64,000 nt of DNA, taken from positions 310,001 to 374,000 of the forward strand of contig NZ_FWXY01000001.1 of NCBI RefSeq assembly GCF_900176365.1. Reading direction: 5' to 3'. The notes under the pieces were generated by a model. It saw nothing but the letters and a program-made list of their open reading frames with translations. It was not told where the DNA came from and made no database searches. Source of the stretch: Desulfocicer vacuolatum DSM 3385. GTDB lineage: Bacteria > Desulfobacterota > Desulfobacteria > Desulfobacterales > Desulfobacteraceae. Position numbers and translations under genes: made by a program. The first letter of the stretch is position 1, and every line of letters starts with the position of its first letter. This document shows positions 62,426-64,000 of the stretch, piece by piece.

Positions 62426-64000
62426 TGACAGGCATTGCATGGGGTCTGAAAAAACAGGAAAGAATGGAAAATTCTAAAATAAAAAAAAATACTATTTTTT
62501 TAAAATTTATTTTTGCCTTTGGCGCATCACTCCTGTTGACTCTGGGTCTGGGCCAACAGGCGACATGCATGTCCGGAACCCATGCCCCCTGCCCTGCAAT
62601 CCAGGCACCCCTGCCAGCAGAGGTCCATGAAACCGTCATCCGGGCCGAAGAGCTGGACAAGGCCGGAAAGCACGGGCAGGCTGCCGCACTTTTATCAAAT
62701 TTTCAAAAAAAACATCCAGAACATGTTTTTGCCTATATTGACTATAATATCGGGTTCTTTTTCTACAATGCCGGAAAACATAAGTCTGCGGTTTCGCACC
62801 TGGAAAAAACAGTTAAACTCGCCCCCTGTTTTGCCGGGGGATGGCAGCTCCTGGCAGCTGCTGCCCAGGAGCTGAAGGATTTTAAGCTGGCAGCCCGGGC
62901 CATGGAAAAAACTGCGGCCATGAACCATGATCCTGATTTGAAATACCAGGCAGCCCTGTTATGGATGGAATCCAAATCACCCCAAAAGGCCCTGCCCCTT
63001 TTGCGGGATCTGGAAAAAATAAAACCTGTTAAGTCCCAATGGCTGGTGGCCCTGTCCAATGTGCTGGGTACCATGGAGAAAAAAATAGAAATGGCCAGAA
63101 CCATGGAAAAAGCAGCCCGGGCCGGAAAATCCCCGGATCTCTGGTTCCATGCAGCCTGGCTCTGGGTGGATGCCCACCGCCCCCGGAATGCCCTGGGGCT
63201 TCTGGAGGTTCTGGCCCAACGGAAAAAGGTCAAGCCAGACTGGCTTTTGATGCTGTGCAATGTCTACATGGCACTGGACAAACCCCTTAAAGCTGCCCAG
63301 ACCATGGAGCATGCACTAACCCTTGATTCATCCCCCCAAAATCTGTATACGGCAGGGGTTCTATGGCTCCAGGTAAACAAGCCGGTGAACTCAAGGAAAC
63401 ATTTATTGAAATTAGTTGAATTAAATCCGCCCAAGGCCGACTGGTTTGTGGCCCTGGCCCAGTCATGGATCATGTCCAAACAAATTTCCAGGGCGGCCCA
63501 GCCCATGGAAAAGGCGTTTAAAATAAGCAGAAACCCCGACCATGCCTACCAGGCAGGCTTACTCCGGCTTCAACTGACCCAGCCAGACAAAGCCTTAAAC
63601 TCTCTTTTGTTTCTGACAAAGCAATCCCGGCCAAAACCCAAATGGATGAAGGCTGTTTCCGATGCATGGCTCATGAAAGAAAAATTCCCTCAAGCGGCCA
63701 GGGCCATGGAAAAGGCTGCCAATATCAGCCAAAAGAACAAGCATTATTACAGGGCCGCTCGGTTGTGGCTCCAGGCCCAGGCACCTGAAAAAGCTCTGCC
63801 TTTGCTTACACGGCTGGCAACGACCAAACATCCCAGGGCAAAATGGTGCATTACCCTGTCCAATACCCATCTGCTTTTGAAAAATAATCTCCAGGCGGCA
63901 AGGGCCATGGAACAGGGTGCCCGCATCTCAGGCAAGGGCAAGCATTTATACCGGGCAGCCATGCTCTGGGATCGGGAAAACAATCAGAAAAAAACCCTTT
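62425..64000 (+). CDS. TPR-repeat protein of the Ton operon, 3' end outside window
   Basis: 525 residues visible; open to the right edge. The start ATG at 62425 overlaps the tonB stop (TGATG), with GGAG eight bases before it; ATG at 62464 is an alternative. A signal-type helix is at about 22-47 (FLKFIFAFGASLLLTLGLG). The remainder consists of regular TPR units of about 34 residues: each carries an A..ME(K/H/Q) motif (RAMEKTAAM, RTMEKAARA, QTMEHALTL, QPMEKAFKI, RAMEKAANI, RAMEQGARI) and a preceding Trp or Leu. Periplasmic TPR proteins are standard partners in TonB2-type operons. Exact role unknown. Confidence 0.85.
   Translation, partial: MTGIAWGLKKQERMENSKIKKNTIFLKFIFAFGASLLLTLGLGQQATCMSGTHAPCPAIQAPLPAEVHETVIRAEELDKAGKHGQAAALLSNFQKKHPEHVFAYIDYNIGFFFYNAGKHKSAVSHLEKTVKLAPCFAGGWQLLAAAAQELKDFKLAARAMEKTAAMNHDPDLKYQAALLWMESKSPQKALPLLRDLEKIKPVKSQWLVALSNVLGTMEKKIEMARTMEKAARAGKSPDLWFHAAWLWVDAHRPRNALGLLEVLAQRKKVKPDWLLMLCNVYMALDKPLKAAQTMEHALTLDSSPQNLYTAGVLWLQVNKPVNSRKHLLKLVELNPPKADWFVALAQSWIMSKQISRAAQPMEKAFKISRNPDHAYQAGLLRLQLTQPDKALNSLLFLTKQSRPKPKWMKAVSDAWLMKEKFPQAARAMEKAANISQKNKHYYRAARLWLQAQAPEKALPLLTRLATTKHPRAKWCITLSNTHLLLKNNLQAARAMEQGARISGKGKHLYRAAMLWDRENNQKKTL

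Overview
The window looks like a chromosomal segment from an anaerobic, probably marine, Desulfobacterota bacterium (Desulfobacter/Desulfobacterium-like). This is inferred from gene content, not from a marker gene. The indicators are ferredoxin-type and siroheme-type Fe-S proteins, radical SAM enzymes including an anaerobic haem-opening enzyme, TRAP and BCCT transporters, a PerR/KatG oxygen defence, a DUF3450-type TonB system and nitrogenase-like proteins. I see no rRNA, tRNA, CRISPR array, prophage or transposase gene.

Layout. 1-7.9 kb (minus): LuxR/MalT-type regulator, an RND exporter fused to a LolA-like domain, and a DUF1302-type outer-membrane protein cut by the window edge. 7.9-10.6 kb (minus): HD-domain protein and two Fe-S proteins, one with a PCP_red domain, with an FNR-like palindrome upstream. 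10.7-14.8 kb (minus): chlI and chlD chelatase ATPase subunits behind a cobalamin riboswitch. 15-25.3 kb: BCCT transporter, TPR-methyltransferase, PepSY protein, perR-katG, DUF2284 and AIM24-like genes. 25.4-36.3 kb (minus): a second cobalamin riboswitch heads ccsA-like, resB-like, btuF, btuC, btuD, a radical SAM gene and cobN. 36.6-45.0 kb (plus): two TonB-dependent receptors, the second behind a third cobalamin riboswitch, then a NifH-NifD-like fusion and a NifK-like protein. 45.3-49.8 kb: LysR regulator and a TRAP transporter. 49.9-53.3 kb: a tandem-motif secreted protein, MarR/ICMT pair, and DUF4198 protein. 53.8-64 kb (plus): flavodoxin-TonB receptor fusion, HutW-type radical SAM enzyme, a small helical protein, then DUF3450-ExbB-ExbB-ExbD-TonB-TPR.

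How it fits together. The central theme is uptake and remodelling of metal-tetrapyrroles. Cobalamin riboswitches control all three metal-chelatase-type subunits (CobN, ChlI, ChlD), an ABC importer, a system-II cytochrome-assembly-like membrane pair and a BtuB-like receptor. The nitrogenase-like pair lies directly downstream. Its predicted cluster ligands (three Cys from the D-like part, one from the K-like part) match the tetrapyrrole-reducing chlorophyllide oxidoreductase arrangement. I propose, as inference, a corrinoid or related tetrapyrrole salvage/modification pathway with reductive ring chemistry. The 53.8-64 kb block looks like a second tetrapyrrole route: haem import and anaerobic haem opening, with its own energising Ton complex.

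Intergenic DNA is rich in short structured repeats: family A (131 bp with terminal inverted repeats), family B (two-hairpin element of about 90 bp), family C (about 160 bp with a GC-rich hairpin) and a single large inverted repeat D. One family B copy supplies the start codon and N-terminus of a real gene. Two in-frame domain fusions (RND-LolA and flavodoxin-TonB receptor) and one NifH-NifD fusion are unusual.
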